The notes: generated from the letters alone by a model not told the origin. Counted from the stretch's first letter, positions 8,268 to 17,766 are shown. The stretch is DNA of 64,000 bases from JBEPTX01 sp041691795 (GCA_041691795.1 JBEPTX010000001.1:186001-250000); one strand, 5' to 3'. Made by a program: numbers and translations.

Positions 8268-10061
8268 GTGTCCAAAGATAAAAAGCACCCAATCATGACT
8301 GGCGCCATTCTCAGACTTTTCTGGCAATACACACGTCGCTACAAACTTCATCTTGCAAGCCTGTCAGTGACAGTGATTATTGCTGGTTTCATGCTGCGCT
8401 TTGTACCGCCACTTATTATTGCTGGTATTTTGGAGCGACTGACAAATGGTGATTTTAAACAAGGTGATGTATGGGGAAGCTTTGGTAATGATCTTATTCT
8501 TTATATAGTTATATTATTTACCGGTGGTGTAGTACTTTGGCGCCTTGCAGTTATATTACTGTGGCTTTTGGAGATTCGTGTTTCACGGGATATGCACCAA
8601 AATATTTTTAATCATCTCATGAAACTTGATACGACCTTTCATGCTAATCACTTTGGTGGTTCACTCGTTAGTCAAACCAATAAATTTGTAGCAGCCTATG
8701 TTCGTATTCTTGATACCACGGTTTTCTCGTTGTCATCGCTTGTATTGTCTTTTGTCTTTACGACTGTCATTTTGTGGAATCGCGCACCTGCAGTAGTGAT
8801 ATTCCTTTTGATTTTTTCATTCATTTTCATTCTTGTTGCACTCAAAATAACAAAGCATGTTCGAACGCTTAATGCGTTGGACGCAGCCGCCAACAACAAA
8901 CAAACTGGTTTTTTGGCGGACATGGTTACTAATGTTCTTGCAGTCAAAAGTTTTGCTGCAACAAAATATGAAGATGATCGATATTCTAAAGCAACAACCG
9001 AAAGTTACAATACGTCTTATTCACTCATGAGTGCCGTCACAAGACGTGATTTCTTTTTCAGTGGTGCAACATCAATCCTGGGAATTTTTTCTCTCGGCCT
9101 TGCCATCGTGAGTGTGGTACTGTGGAAAGCAAATATCGCAACGGTCTTTTTGGTCATTCAATACACTGGAATTATTACCCAAGAATTATGGATGTTCGGA
9201 CGAGCAACACTCCGTGATTATAATCGCGCCATTGGTGATGCCGAAGAAATGACAAGAATTCTTTTGACTCAGCCGTCAGTTCAAGATCTTGCGACGGCCA
9301 AGGAATTGATTGTTAATGAAGGAACTATCAAATTTAACAATGTTTCCTTCAACCATGATGGTGCAGAGCACGCGATTTTTAAAGACTTCAATCTCATAGT
9401 ACAAGCAGGACAAAAAGTAGGCTTGGTTGGACATTCAGGTGCAGGCAAAACAACGTTTACGAGCCTACTACTTCGTTTTGCCGACATTGATAGCGGCAAT
9501 ATTACAATTGACGGGCAAAACATAGCTTCTGTTTCTCAGGATGATTTACGTCAAGCCATATCATATGTCCCCCAAGAACCTCTTCTATTTCACCGATCAT
9601 TAGAAGAAAATATCGCATACGGTAATCCAAAAGCAACGAAAGAACATGTCATTGAAGCAGCGAAAAAAGCAAATGCCTTGGAATTTATTGAATCGCTTCC
9701 TGCCGGATTTGATACACTCGTCGGTGAACGTGGCGTCAAATTATCTGGTGGGCAACGTCAGCGTATTGCAGTTGCTCGCGCCATCTTAAAAAACGCACCA
9801 ATTCTTGTACTCGATGAAGCCACTAGCGCACTCGATAGTGAAAGCGAGAAACTGATACAGGATTCACTCAAGACATTAATGAAAGATCGTACAAGCATTG
9901 TTATCGCCCACCGATTATCAACTATTGCAAAATTGGATCGAATCATCGTACTAGACAATGGCAAAATTGTCGAAGACGGAACGCATGCTGAACTACTCGC
10001 AAAAAATGGAACCTATGCAAGATTATGGTCACATCAAAGTGGCGGATTTATTGAAAGCTAA
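8268..10061 (+). CDS. ABC exporter half-transporter (ATPase-permease fusion) 1
   Basis: This 597-residue protein joins an N-terminal six-helix exporter domain (about 1-320) to a C-terminal nucleotide-binding domain. Visible are Walker A GHSGAGKTT (about 387-395), the Q-loop YVPQEPLLFH, signature LSGGQRQR (about 490), Walker B ILVLDEATSALDSE and the H-loop AHRLSTI. The start is GTG with AAGGAA 8 nt upstream. The next gene follows after 2 nt and encodes a close paralogue, so the pair probably forms a heterodimeric lipid, peptide or drug exporter. Both catalytic glutamates are present. Confidence 0.9.
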   Translation: MSKDKKHPIMTGAILRLFWQYTRRYKLHLASLSVTVIIAGFMLRFVPPLIIAGILERLTNGDFKQGDVWGSFGNDLILYIVILFTGGVVLWRLAVILLWLLEIRVSRDMHQNIFNHLMKLDTTFHANHFGGSLVSQTNKFVAAYVRILDTTVFSLSSLVLSFVFTTVILWNRAPAVVIFLLIFSFIFILVALKITKHVRTLNALDAAANNKQTGFLADMVTNVLAVKSFAATKYEDDRYSKATTESYNTSYSLMSAVTRRDFFFSGATSILGIFSLGLAIVSVVLWKANIATVFLVIQYTGIITQELWMFGRATLRDYNRAIGDAEEMTRILLTQPSVQDLATAKELIVNEGTIKFNNVSFNHDGAEHAIFKDFNLIVQAGQKVGLVGHSGAGKTTFTSLLLRFADIDSGNITIDGQNIASVSQDDLRQAISYVPQEPLLFHRSLEENIAYGNPKATKEHVIEAAKKANALEFIESLPAGFDTLVGERGVKLSGGQRQRIAVARAILKNAPILVLDEATSALDSESEKLIQDSLKTLMKDRTSIVIAHRLSTIAKLDRIIVLDNGKIVEDGTHAELLAKNGTYARLWSHQSGGFIES

Positions 10062-10063
10062 TT

Positions 10064-11848
10064 ATGCCTAAGATATTCAGTGTCACCAACGCGTCAACAA
10101 CCAAAAAAACCTTTGCAATTTTTCGCCAAGAAATACTAAAGGACAAAAAGAGTGTTTTCATATATTCAACTCTCATTCCGCTCAACCGCCTGCTTTATGT
10201 TGTCATCTTGCCACTTATTTTTAGCTTTATTATCCAGTCAATGCTGACCAAACCGCACGATTGGCAGGAGCCAGTCTTGTTACTTGTACTTGCAACAATC
10301 GTCTCGATTGCCTCACTCCTAACTGCATACTTTGGATTCCAACGCTTGTTCAAGCAGGAAGAGCGTATGCAAACAGTACTGATTGACCGCGCGACAACTA
10401 GTTTGATGGCACATAGCGACCAGTTTTTTGCCAACCGAAAAGTCGGATCATTAGCTGGTGATGTGAGTAAGTTCGGTCAATCAATCGTGACGTTTCTTGA
10501 TGTGATATTCCTAAACGCCAGTAGTATTGCTATCAACTTCATCAGTAGTCTGATCGTGATTGCATTCATGTCACCAATACTGTTGCTGCCGCTCGGATTG
10601 ATTACAGGTCTGCTTGTATGGCGTAGTATTATCGGTAGTCTCGAACGCGCGCCAATCAGATACAAACGCAAACTTATGACGTCGGCTCTTACCGGTACCA
10701 TTGCTGACATATTAGGCAACCAACAAATCGTCCGATTCTTTGCGACCGAAGACCGCGAAGTAACACGAGTCGTGACTGATCGCAAAAAGATCGAAAGTGT
10801 TATCAGCAAAGAGATCGACGTTATTCAACGTGAATCAATCATTCGCCAAGGAGCACTATTTACGTTCCAAATCATTACAATGGCTGTCTGCGTCTGGCTA
10901 TTTTCGACGAGTAACATTTCCATCGCAGCACTTGTTTTTGCCGTCACCTATCTGGGTCGTCTCACTGGATCAATCTTTGACATTTCACCTATCATTCGAA
11001 CATCCGAGCAAGTATTTTTGGATGCTGCTGAAATCACCGATATTTTGAGCGAAACACCAGAAGTCGTCGATAAACCACACGCTCAGCAATTGACAGTAGA
11101 GGGCGGTGATGTCCAGTTCGATCAGGTAAGTTTTGCGTATCATGATAGTCAAAGTGATTCAGTCATCACTGATCTTACGCTTCATATCAAATCAGGCGAA
11201 CGCATTGGCCTAGCAGGTCCGAGCGGCGGTGGCAAAACAACGCTTACCAAACTTATTCTTCGTTTTGCCGACATCACGCAAGGAGCAATTATGATTGATG
11301 GTCAGGATATTAGCCAAGTTTCGCAAAAAAGCCTTCGATCAGCAATCGCCTACGTGCCACAAGAACCGTATTTGTTCCATCGCAGCCTGCGCGATAACGT
11401 CGCTTATGGACGACCGGGTGCAACGGATGCCGAAATCATGCAAGCAGTCGAGCGTGCCAACGCAACTGAATTTATCGACAAGTTACCAGGAGGGCTCAAC
11501 ACGATTGTTGGAGAACGTGGCGTTAAATTATCTGGTGGGCAACGTCAGCGTATTGCAATTGCCAGGGCGATTCTCAAGGACGCTCCGATCTTAGTATTAG
11601 ACGAAGCAACTAGTGCGCTCGACAGCGAAAGCGAGAAATTTATCCAAGATGCACTCACAAAATTGATGCAAGATCGCACCAGCATTGTTGTCGCTCACCG
11701 CCTATCGACGATCGCCAAATTAGATCGAATTATCGTCCTTGATGATGGTAAAATCATCGAGAATGGCACACATACAGAACTACTCAACCAAAAAGGTACC
11801 TATGCCAAACTCTGGTCACATCAAAGTGGCGGATTTATAGAGGAATAA
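10064..11848 (+). CDS. ABC exporter half-transporter (ATPase-permease fusion) 2
   Basis: This 594-residue partner has the same layout: six-helix domain to about 320, then Walker A GPSGGGKTT, signature LSGGQRQR, Walker B LVLDEATSALDSE and H-loop AHRLSTI. The last 160 residues are nearly identical to those of the upstream gene, while the membrane domains differ. That points to a duplication with divergence of substrate-contacting halves, or to ongoing gene conversion of the ATPase domains. A strong terminator follows immediately. Confidence 0.9.
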   Translation: MPKIFSVTNASTTKKTFAIFRQEILKDKKSVFIYSTLIPLNRLLYVVILPLIFSFIIQSMLTKPHDWQEPVLLLVLATIVSIASLLTAYFGFQRLFKQEERMQTVLIDRATTSLMAHSDQFFANRKVGSLAGDVSKFGQSIVTFLDVIFLNASSIAINFISSLIVIAFMSPILLLPLGLITGLLVWRSIIGSLERAPIRYKRKLMTSALTGTIADILGNQQIVRFFATEDREVTRVVTDRKKIESVISKEIDVIQRESIIRQGALFTFQIITMAVCVWLFSTSNISIAALVFAVTYLGRLTGSIFDISPIIRTSEQVFLDAAEITDILSETPEVVDKPHAQQLTVEGGDVQFDQVSFAYHDSQSDSVITDLTLHIKSGERIGLAGPSGGGKTTLTKLILRFADITQGAIMIDGQDISQVSQKSLRSAIAYVPQEPYLFHRSLRDNVAYGRPGATDAEIMQAVERANATEFIDKLPGGLNTIVGERGVKLSGGQRQRIAIARAILKDAPILVLDEATSALDSESEKFIQDALTKLMQDRTSIVVAHRLSTIAKLDRIIVLDDGKIIENGTHTELLNQKGTYAKLWSHQSGGFIEE

Positions 11849-11878
11849 AAACTCCGCTCGTAAACAAGCGGAGTTTTT
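11847..11878. terminator. Bidirectional rho-independent terminator
   Basis: AAAAACTCCGCT (11847-11858) and AGCGGAGTTTTT (11867-11878) form a 12-bp stem with an 8-nt loop, with A/T runs on both sides. It lies between the convergent ABC exporter operon and rplY and can serve both. Confidence 0.92.
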
Positions 11879-11893
11879 ACTATGCGTCTGAAA

Positions 11894-12580
11894 TTACTTT
11901 GACTCTTCGGTTTTTTCCGCAGCGCCGTCAGCTGTTGGCTCGGCACCGTTCTCGGCGACAACTTCGTCGACGTCTTCGGCATCACCACCAGCTGCGTCAT
12001 TTGCAGCCTGTAACGCAGATGGTTCGTAAACGTTGGCTACTACCAAAGTCGTGTCCTGTTCCATGTCGGCGAATTCAACGCCTTCTGGCATTTTGATATC
12101 ACCGAGTGTCAATTTGTCTTCAGTTGTGGCGAGGCCAACAATTGAAAGTTCCAAAGATTCAGGGAGTGATGCAGGCTTTGCCTTAATCTCGATGTGCTCA
12201 ATTGCTTGCAACACAACGAGTCCTAGACGCTCTGCTTCACTTTCGCCCTGACCCACCAAGTGAATTGGCACTTCAGTCGTGATCACATCATTTTGATTGA
12301 TCGTGTGAAATGCCACATGTCGGATGATATGTTTGACAGGATCTAGATCAATATCTTTGATGATTGCTAGTTTTTTCTTGCCATCAATCGTGAGATTAAC
12401 TGGTGAGTGCTTACCGGCGCTACGGACAACTTTTGTCGTCGCAACCAGCGCAGATTGCGTGTTCATAGGTTCGGCCGAACCGCCATATACAACACTTGGT
12501 ACTTGGCCAGTCGCACGTAGTTTTGCTACTTGCTTGCCCTGTGCCGTTCGTTCGTCTAATTTCAGTGAAAAATCGCTCAT
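11894..12580 (-). CDS. rplY: 50S ribosomal protein L25/general stress protein Ctc
   Basis: The 228-residue protein has the L25 N-terminal domain that binds 5S rRNA (LDERTAQGKQVAKLRATGQVPSVVYG, about 7-33), then the TL5/Ctc C-terminal beta domain (about 100-185) and an acidic Ala/Glu tail. It is the long Ctc form rather than the short enterobacterial L25. The ATG has a GGAGG Shine-Dalgarno and a leader of about 35-40 nt after a TATAAT, so it is not leaderless. It is divergent from dedA with overlapping promoter regions. Confidence 0.92.
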   Translation of the reverse strand: MSDFSLKLDERTAQGKQVAKLRATGQVPSVVYGGSAEPMNTQSALVATTKVVRSAGKHSPVNLTIDGKKKLAIIKDIDLDPVKHIIRHVAFHTINQNDVITTEVPIHLVGQGESEAERLGLVVLQAIEHIEIKAKPASLPESLELSIVGLATTEDKLTLGDIKMPEGVEFADMEQDTTLVVANVYEPSALQAANDAAGGDAEDVDEVVAENGAEPTADGAAEKTEESK

Positions 12581-12645
12581 GTCATTCCTCCAATCAAGAG
12601 TCGTTCAGTCCTAGCGTCTATTATAACATGATACAATGATACGGT

Positions 12646-13317
12646 ATGATTCCAGGCGTTGATTTAATAAAACTACTCGAAACGATTAGCGTCGTTGGTA
12701 TTACTATTATGATTTTTGCCGAATCAGGCCTGTTAATTGGCTTCTTTCTACCCGGTGATACCGTTATATTTACGGCTGGATTTTTGGTACACGCAGGACT
12801 ACTGCCGATAGATATTAACGTCTTGGCATTGATATTATTTATCGCCGCGGTTGCTGGCGATAGTGTTGGCTATACCTTTGGTCATCGCGTTGGTCGCAAA
12901 CTATTTGATCGTCCTAATTCCCGCGTATTCAAACAAACTCATCTTCGCAAAGCCGAAGAATTTTACAAAAAATACGGTGGTAAAACTATCATATTCGCCC
13001 GTTTCATTCCTGCTGTTCGCACGTTCGCCCCAATCGTTGCTGGTGCCAGCAAAATGAGTTACCGTACATTTGTTACCTTTAATCTTTTGGGCGGTGCAGG
13101 TTGGGTAGTCCTCAACCTTTATCTTGGATTCTTCCTTGGAGCTTGGTTTGAAAGCATCGGCATTTCGATTGACCATGTTTTGCTTCCACTTGTAATCATT
13201 ATTTTGATCATCTCGATATTACCAGCGATTATTCCGTTGATGAAAAACAAAAGTCAGCGAGATGCTATGTGGAAAATCACGAAAAAACAATTCGCTACAT
13301 TGTTGCGTCGTAAATAA
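12646..13317 (+). CDS. DedA family membrane protein
   Basis: The 223-residue protein has the DedA/SNARE-associated pattern: ESGLLIGFFLPGDT (about 26-39), a re-entrant region with GDSVGYTFGHRVGRK (about 72-86), and ARFIPAVRTFAPIVAGASKM (about 123-142). DedA proteins are polyprenyl-phosphate or phospholipid flippases needed for envelope integrity. TACAAT at 12632-12637 lies 8 nt before the ATG with no Shine-Dalgarno. Its stop codon abuts the stop of the convergent methyltransferase gene without a gap. Confidence 0.9.
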   Translation: MIPGVDLIKLLETISVVGITIMIFAESGLLIGFFLPGDTVIFTAGFLVHAGLLPIDINVLALILFIAAVAGDSVGYTFGHRVGRKLFDRPNSRVFKQTHLRKAEEFYKKYGGKTIIFARFIPAVRTFAPIVAGASKMSYRTFVTFNLLGGAGWVVLNLYLGFFLGAWFESIGISIDHVLLPLVIIILIISILPAIIPLMKNKSQRDAMWKITKKQFATLLRRK

Positions 13318-13878
13318 TTACTTAGTTCGACAGGTCAAAATATAGGCAGGCGGCACATTGCGCCACTCACGCTTGGTCGTAATGTTTGAAAAATAATGAG
13401 CAAGAAACGATTTTTTCAACAAAGTATATTGAAATGTTATAAACAAACCGTTCGCTTTGAGGCAACTGACTGCCTCAGCAAGAATCTTGGTAGATTCATT
13501 ATGCGGAAGCGACGCAAATGGCAATCCAGAAACGATATAGTCCACTTTCTTACCTAAATGATGTTTGTGCAAAAGCACACGAACATGTGCTGCTGAATCA
13601 TGTTCGATAATAACGTTTTTCGCGTGACCAAATTCCTTTACTAGTACGTCACAAAATGGCTGGTTACGTTCGATGAGTAACAACTTTGTGTCTGGTTGTC
13701 GTGCATCTATCAAAGCCCTGGTAAAGCTACCTGTACCAGGCCCGAATTGTACAATTACTTTTGCTGATGCAAAGTCAATTGGTGCAACCATTTGGCGTGC
13801 CAGGTACTTCGAACTTGGCGCAACTGCCCCAACGGTTCGAAAATGTTTGACATACTCAGATGCAAACAAACGTTTCAT
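13318..13878 (-). CDS. Class I SAM-dependent methyltransferase, phospholipid N-methyltransferase-like
   Basis: The 186-residue protein opens with a stretch typical of the PmtA-like group (VGAVAPSSKYLARQM, about 16-30). The SAM-binding motif QFGPGTGSFT follows at about 44-53, and SGLPFASLP at about 116-124 takes the place of the NPPY-type motif. It could methylate a lipid headgroup or, less likely, RNA. The gene begins 3 nt after the uvrA stop, so it is probably co-transcribed with uvrA. No substrate can be assigned. Confidence 0.68.
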   Translation of the reverse strand: MKRLFASEYVKHFRTVGAVAPSSKYLARQMVAPIDFASAKVIVQFGPGTGSFTRALIDARQPDTKLLLIERNQPFCDVLVKEFGHAKNVIIEHDSAAHVRVLLHKHHLGKKVDYIVSGLPFASLPHNESTKILAEAVSCLKANGLFITFQYTLLKKSFLAHYFSNITTKREWRNVPPAYILTCRTK

Positions 13879-13881
13879 GAA

Positions 13882-16695
13882 TTACAAAAGATCTTTCAAA
13901 TACTGACCAGTAAATGAAGCGGCGACTTTCGTGATTTGCTCGGGTGTACCCTCGGCAACAATCGTACCACCACCAATACCGCCCTCGGGACCCATATCAA
14001 TCACATGATCGGCAGTTTTGATAACGTCCAAGTTGTGTTCGATGATCACCATAGTATTTCCGCCTTCAACCAATTGCTGCAGAATCATAAGTAGTCGTTT
14101 TACATCGGCGCTATGCAGACCAGTCGTTGGTTCGTCCAAGATATACATCGTCTTGCCGGTACTACGACGCGACAACTCGCTGGCGAGTTTAATGCGCTGT
14201 GCTTCACCACCACTAAATGTCGTGGCTGGCTGGCCTAGATGAATATAGCCAAGACCCACTTCGACAAGTGTCGTTAATTTACGCGAAATAGTCGGCACAT
14301 TTTCGAAAAACTCAGCGGCTTGTTCAACGGTCATTTCTAGCACATCGCTAATTGATTTTTCCTTGTATCGGATTTCGAGTGCTTCGCGGTTGTAGCGCTT
14401 GCCATTACAAACATCACACGTCACATACACATCAGGCAGGAAATGCATTTCGATTTTGATAACGCCATCGCCCTGGCAGTTTTCACAGCGCCCGCCCTTG
14501 ACGTTAAAACTAAATCGTCCGGCTTTGTAACCACGAATATTTGATTCTGGTGTTGCGGCAAATAGTTCACGGATTGGCGTAAATACGCCTGTATATGTCG
14601 CTGGGTTACTGCGTGGTGTGCGACCAATCGCTGACTGATCAATCACGATCGCTTTGTCTAATTGATTGATGCCTTCGATGTTTTCGTGTGCACCCGGAAC
14701 AGCTTGGCTACGATGCAAACGAGCAGATAGTTCTTTGGCCAAAATATCATTAACCAATGTTGATTTGCCCGATCCACTGACGCCGCTCACGACCGTGATG
14801 ATACCGAGTGGGAACGAAACATCAATATTTTTGAGATTGTTTTCGCGTGCACCACGAATGATCAAGTTGCGATCTTTCATGACGGGACGACGTTTTTTTG
14901 GTACGTCGATTTTTTCGGTACCGGCCAAATAACGCCCTGTAATACTGTTTTTATCGGCAGCTACTTCGGCGGGTGTTCCGGCCGATACGACTTGCCCACC
15001 AGCAACGCCAGCACCAGGTCCGATATCTAGTAAATAATCAGCATGACGAATTGTATCTTCGTCATGTTCAACAACAAGGACCGTATTACCTAGATCACGC
15101 AGATGTTTCAGCGTGCCAATCAAACGATCATTATCACGTTGATGTAATCCAATTGATGGTTCGTCCAAGACGTATAACACGCCTTGCAGACCAGACCCGA
15201 TTTGCGTCGCCAATCGAATACGTTGCGCCTCACCGCCAGACAGTGTATTGGCAGCCCGTGCCAGTTCCAAATAATTCAGGCCGACGTTGCTCATAAATCC
15301 GAGTCGCGCGTTGATTTCCTTCATAATTTGCGCTGCAATAAATTGTTCCTGGTCGTTGAGTTTCAACGAATTTGTGAACAAATCAAGCGCGTCATCAACA
15401 CCCAAATTACAAATATCCATAATATTCAGATCGTGAATTGTGACTGCCAAAACAACAGGTTTTAGTCGTGCGCCGTGGCAAGCGTGACATTCACGTTCAC
15501 GCATAAATCGTTCGATATCACGACGCATAAATTCGCTGTCAGTTTCTTTGTGACGACGCTCGAGATTTGGAATCACACCTTCATAGGCGGAATCATATGT
15601 TCGACCACTCCCTAATTGCACCGTATAGGTTTCTGTGTCTGTTCCGTAAAGGATTTTTTGCAATGCTTCGTCGCTCAAATCTTTGACTGGCACCTGCGTA
15701 CTAAACCCGTGTCTATCGCCAACAGCCACCAAACGCTTCATATACCAGGCGTCACTATTAACGCGGTTATACGGACGAATTGCACCCTCGGCGATGGTCA
15801 GATTTGGGTTAAAAACGAGATCAGGATCAACTTCCAATCGGCTGCCGAGTCCGGTACAAACCGGGCATGCACCTTGCGGCGCGTTAAAGCTGAATAGTCG
15901 TGGTTCAAGTTCGGGGATTTCCTCGTTTGGATGATCAATACATGCATAACGCTGCGAAAAGATATTAGTTTTTTCAGTTTCGACGTCCAAAACTTCGACA
16001 ATGCCACCACCTAAATCGAGTGCTTGTTCAACCGATTGCGTCACACGCCCCGCCATGTCGGCAGCCATCGCGATACGATCAACCACGATTTCAATGTCGT
16101 GCTTGATGTTTTTTTGCAGGTCCGGAAATTCGTCAAGTGCGTAGATGACGCCATCAACACGTGCGCGAGCAAACCCGAGGCGTCGATATTGTTCAGGAAT
16201 GTGCGCAAACTCACCTTTTTTGCTTTTGACAATTGGCGCCAAAATCATCAAGCGTTTGCCATCTTCATATTTCAAGATTTCATCAATAATATCCTGGGGA
16301 GTTCGTCGCTGAACAGCCAACCCATCGATCGGACAATGCGGCACGCCAATACGCGCAAACAACAGACGCAAATAATCATAAATTTCAGTGACAGTCGCAA
16401 CAGTACTACGTGGGTTTCGGCTGGTGGATTTTTGGTCGATCGAAATCGCCGGACTCAGGCCTTCGATTTGATCAACATCCGGTTTGTCCATTGTCCCCAA
16501 AAATTGACGAGCATAACTAGACAAACTTTCAACATACCGACGCTGACCTTCGGCATAAATTGTATCGAACGCCAGTGACGATTTGCCCGATCCAGACAGA
16601 CCGGTAATCACGACTAATTTATCACGTGGGATTTCCACGTTAATGTTTTTTAGGTTGTGCTCCCTCGCACCTGTAACACGTATAACCTCTGGCAT
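13882..16695 (-). CDS. uvrA: Excinuclease ABC subunit A
   Basis: The 937-residue protein has full UvrA layout: first ATPase half with Walker A GLSGSGKSS (about 31-39), a C4 zinc module (CPVCTGLG...), the insertion domain with CHAC..., first signature LSGGEAQRIRLA, then the second half with Walker A GVSGSGKSTL, the DNA-binding zinc finger CENCQGDG...CDVCNGKRY, and signature FSGGEAQRIKLA. UvrA scans DNA and loads UvrB at lesions in nucleotide excision repair. TATAAT at 16704-16709 lies 8 nt before the ATG, with no Shine-Dalgarno. Confidence 0.97.
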   Translation of the reverse strand: MPEVIRVTGAREHNLKNINVEIPRDKLVVITGLSGSGKSSLAFDTIYAEGQRRYVESLSSYARQFLGTMDKPDVDQIEGLSPAISIDQKSTSRNPRSTVATVTEIYDYLRLLFARIGVPHCPIDGLAVQRRTPQDIIDEILKYEDGKRLMILAPIVKSKKGEFAHIPEQYRRLGFARARVDGVIYALDEFPDLQKNIKHDIEIVVDRIAMAADMAGRVTQSVEQALDLGGGIVEVLDVETEKTNIFSQRYACIDHPNEEIPELEPRLFSFNAPQGACPVCTGLGSRLEVDPDLVFNPNLTIAEGAIRPYNRVNSDAWYMKRLVAVGDRHGFSTQVPVKDLSDEALQKILYGTDTETYTVQLGSGRTYDSAYEGVIPNLERRHKETDSEFMRRDIERFMRERECHACHGARLKPVVLAVTIHDLNIMDICNLGVDDALDLFTNSLKLNDQEQFIAAQIMKEINARLGFMSNVGLNYLELARAANTLSGGEAQRIRLATQIGSGLQGVLYVLDEPSIGLHQRDNDRLIGTLKHLRDLGNTVLVVEHDEDTIRHADYLLDIGPGAGVAGGQVVSAGTPAEVAADKNSITGRYLAGTEKIDVPKKRRPVMKDRNLIIRGARENNLKNIDVSFPLGIITVVSGVSGSGKSTLVNDILAKELSARLHRSQAVPGAHENIEGINQLDKAIVIDQSAIGRTPRSNPATYTGVFTPIRELFAATPESNIRGYKAGRFSFNVKGGRCENCQGDGVIKIEMHFLPDVYVTCDVCNGKRYNREALEIRYKEKSISDVLEMTVEQAAEFFENVPTISRKLTTLVEVGLGYIHLGQPATTFSGGEAQRIKLASELSRRSTGKTMYILDEPTTGLHSADVKRLLMILQQLVEGGNTMVIIEHNLDVIKTADHVIDMGPEGGIGGGTIVAEGTPEQITKVAASFTGQYLKDLL

Positions 16696-16745
16696 AACGA
16701 CTTATTATACCACAGAAAGACCTCTTTGCTCTACCCTCACAAAAT

Positions 16746-16797
16746 GAAAAGCACCCCGGCCACCAGTCGCAATAAAGCGAAAGGTAACCAGGGCACT
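16746..16797 (-). terminator. Strand-specific terminator hairpin
   Basis: On the minus strand, 16797-16783 pairs with 16764-16750 over 15 positions if G-U wobbles are allowed. A second 4-bp stem forms inside, and TTTT follows. On the plus strand the same positions would be A-C mismatches, so the hairpin works only for minus-strand RNA. It lies downstream of the small gene ending at 16826. Confidence 0.6.
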
Positions 16798-16825
16798 CCC
16801 CACGAACGTTGTACTACATTGCTTG

Positions 16826-17185
16826 CTACCTGGGCGGTGGCATGCAGTTGACTGTGCAGAGTGGCGGAGGCGGACAATCGGCTGCCGTACAGGTCAGAAA
16901 CGGCGGAATGTATGACGGAAGAACATTGTCCTGCGGTGACTGCCAGGCTGGATCCCTGCTTAGGTCGGCGCAGTAGCCCGTCGATGGGCTGTTGCAAACC
17001 GTTGTTGACGGCTGAGGCACGAACGACTGACCAGGGTGGATACTGGCCAGAGTGCCGATACCGACAGCAAAGGACCCACCAATGAGTCCAACGATGAACC
17101 ACAGGAGCAAAGGTGGAAGTGAGGCCCCGTCGTGTTTTTCGATTTTCTCGATCGGGGTGACCTCGTAGGGCGAACGGTCGGACAT
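16826..17185 (-). CDS. Small membrane-anchored Cys/Pro-rich protein
   Basis: I do not recognise a named family. The start chosen (ATG at 17185) has AAGGAG 6-7 nt upstream. The 119 residues comprise a polar N terminus (about 1-25), one membrane helix (about 28-50, PPLLLWFIVGLIGGSF...) and an outside part with six cysteines ending in CPPPPLCTVNCMPPPR. The C-x3-C-Pro-rich ending recurs in the 714-aa protein at 60354, which carries tandem CTxxCTPPP units. GC-rich codon use differs from uvrA next to it. It has its own TTGACT-N17-TAAAAT promoter and terminator. Confidence 0.72.
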   Translation of the reverse strand: MSDRSPYEVTPIEKIEKHDGASLPPLLLWFIVGLIGGSFAVGIGTLASIHPGQSFVPQPSTTVCNSPSTGYCADLSRDPAWQSPQDNVLPSYIPPFLTCTAADCPPPPLCTVNCMPPPR

Positions 17186-17265
17186 GACCAACTCCTTGAA
17201 TTTGTAGTACTCGGATTGTGGAGAGCTGCGTGGAGTACTTATGGTTCCTCACACACTTACCTACT

Positions 17266-17294
17266 ATTTTAGCATAAAAGGTATGAAAAGTCAA
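17266..17294 (-). promoter_or_regulatory. Sigma70-type promoter for the Cys/Pro-rich membrane protein
   Basis: TTGACT (17289-17294) and TAAAAT (17266-17271) are separated by 17 nt, with TGC directly before the -10 as an extended element. The leader to the ATG is about 75 nt. Confidence 0.75.
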
Positions 17295-17307
17295 TAGATT
17301 ATAGCTA

Positions 17308-17637
17308 TTATGAGGGGTCTGGAACCATGTGATACAGAGGGCTACTATCGGTTTCCGTCGCACAATATCCCACCTCACATATCAGGCCAGTCGCTAGGGT
17401 TCCAACTTCGGCACGAATATTGTCACCTTCAAGCTGATCAAAAACCATATCCAGTGCAAACCGTCCAAACGGCATAACGCCCTTATCGGCCATCATCTTT
17501 TCAAAGACATCTACCCTATCACCGCTCACTATCCACGAATGTGTTGGCGAATCATCCTTCAATTCGCCTACCATTGCTTCACTTGTCATTGTCATTACAC
17601 CGTTCGGTTCTGCACGTGATAGATCAATTCGTTTCAA
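17308..17637 (-). CDS. Hypothetical protein, TTG start
   Basis: No family recognised. The frame is open further upstream, but a strong Shine-Dalgarno (AGGGGGG) sits about 5 nt before a TTG at 17637, giving 109 residues starting MKRIDLSRAEPN. The product is acidic, has no signal peptide or membrane helix and has two cysteines near the C terminus (CEVGYC). TTTACA and TATTAT boxes precede it. It lies upstream of the Cys/Pro-rich membrane protein, in a small accessory patch between uvrA and exonuclease I. Confidence 0.6.
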   Translation of the reverse strand: MKRIDLSRAEPNGVMTMTSEAMVGELKDDSPTHSWIVSGDRVDVFEKMMADKGVMPFGRFALDMVFDQLEGDNIRAEVGTLATGLICEVGYCATETDSSPLYHMVPDPS

Positions 17638-17705
17638 CGTCACCCCCCTAGTTATTACTATCATAATAGCTGGTTTGCGTCGTTTGTAAAGCATCATGCT
17701 TATCG

Positions 17706-17734
17706 TTGCATATACTTGACAGAGGTGCTATATT
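17706..17734 (+). promoter_or_regulatory. Promoter of the 96-aa membrane protein
   Basis: TTGCAT (17706-17711) and TATATT (17729-17734) with a 17-nt spacer. The leader is about 25 nt and contains an AAAGG Shine-Dalgarno. Confidence 0.5.
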
Positions 17735-17766
17735 CGTTTTAAATCAATTGTTACAAAGGTGTGAAA

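Noticed and set aside
16737..17378. 213-codon minus-strand frame overlapping the Cys/Pro-rich membrane protein
   Set aside because: It is out of frame with the Shine-Dalgarno-supported gene, crosses its promoter and terminator hairpin, and its residues look like a random shadow.
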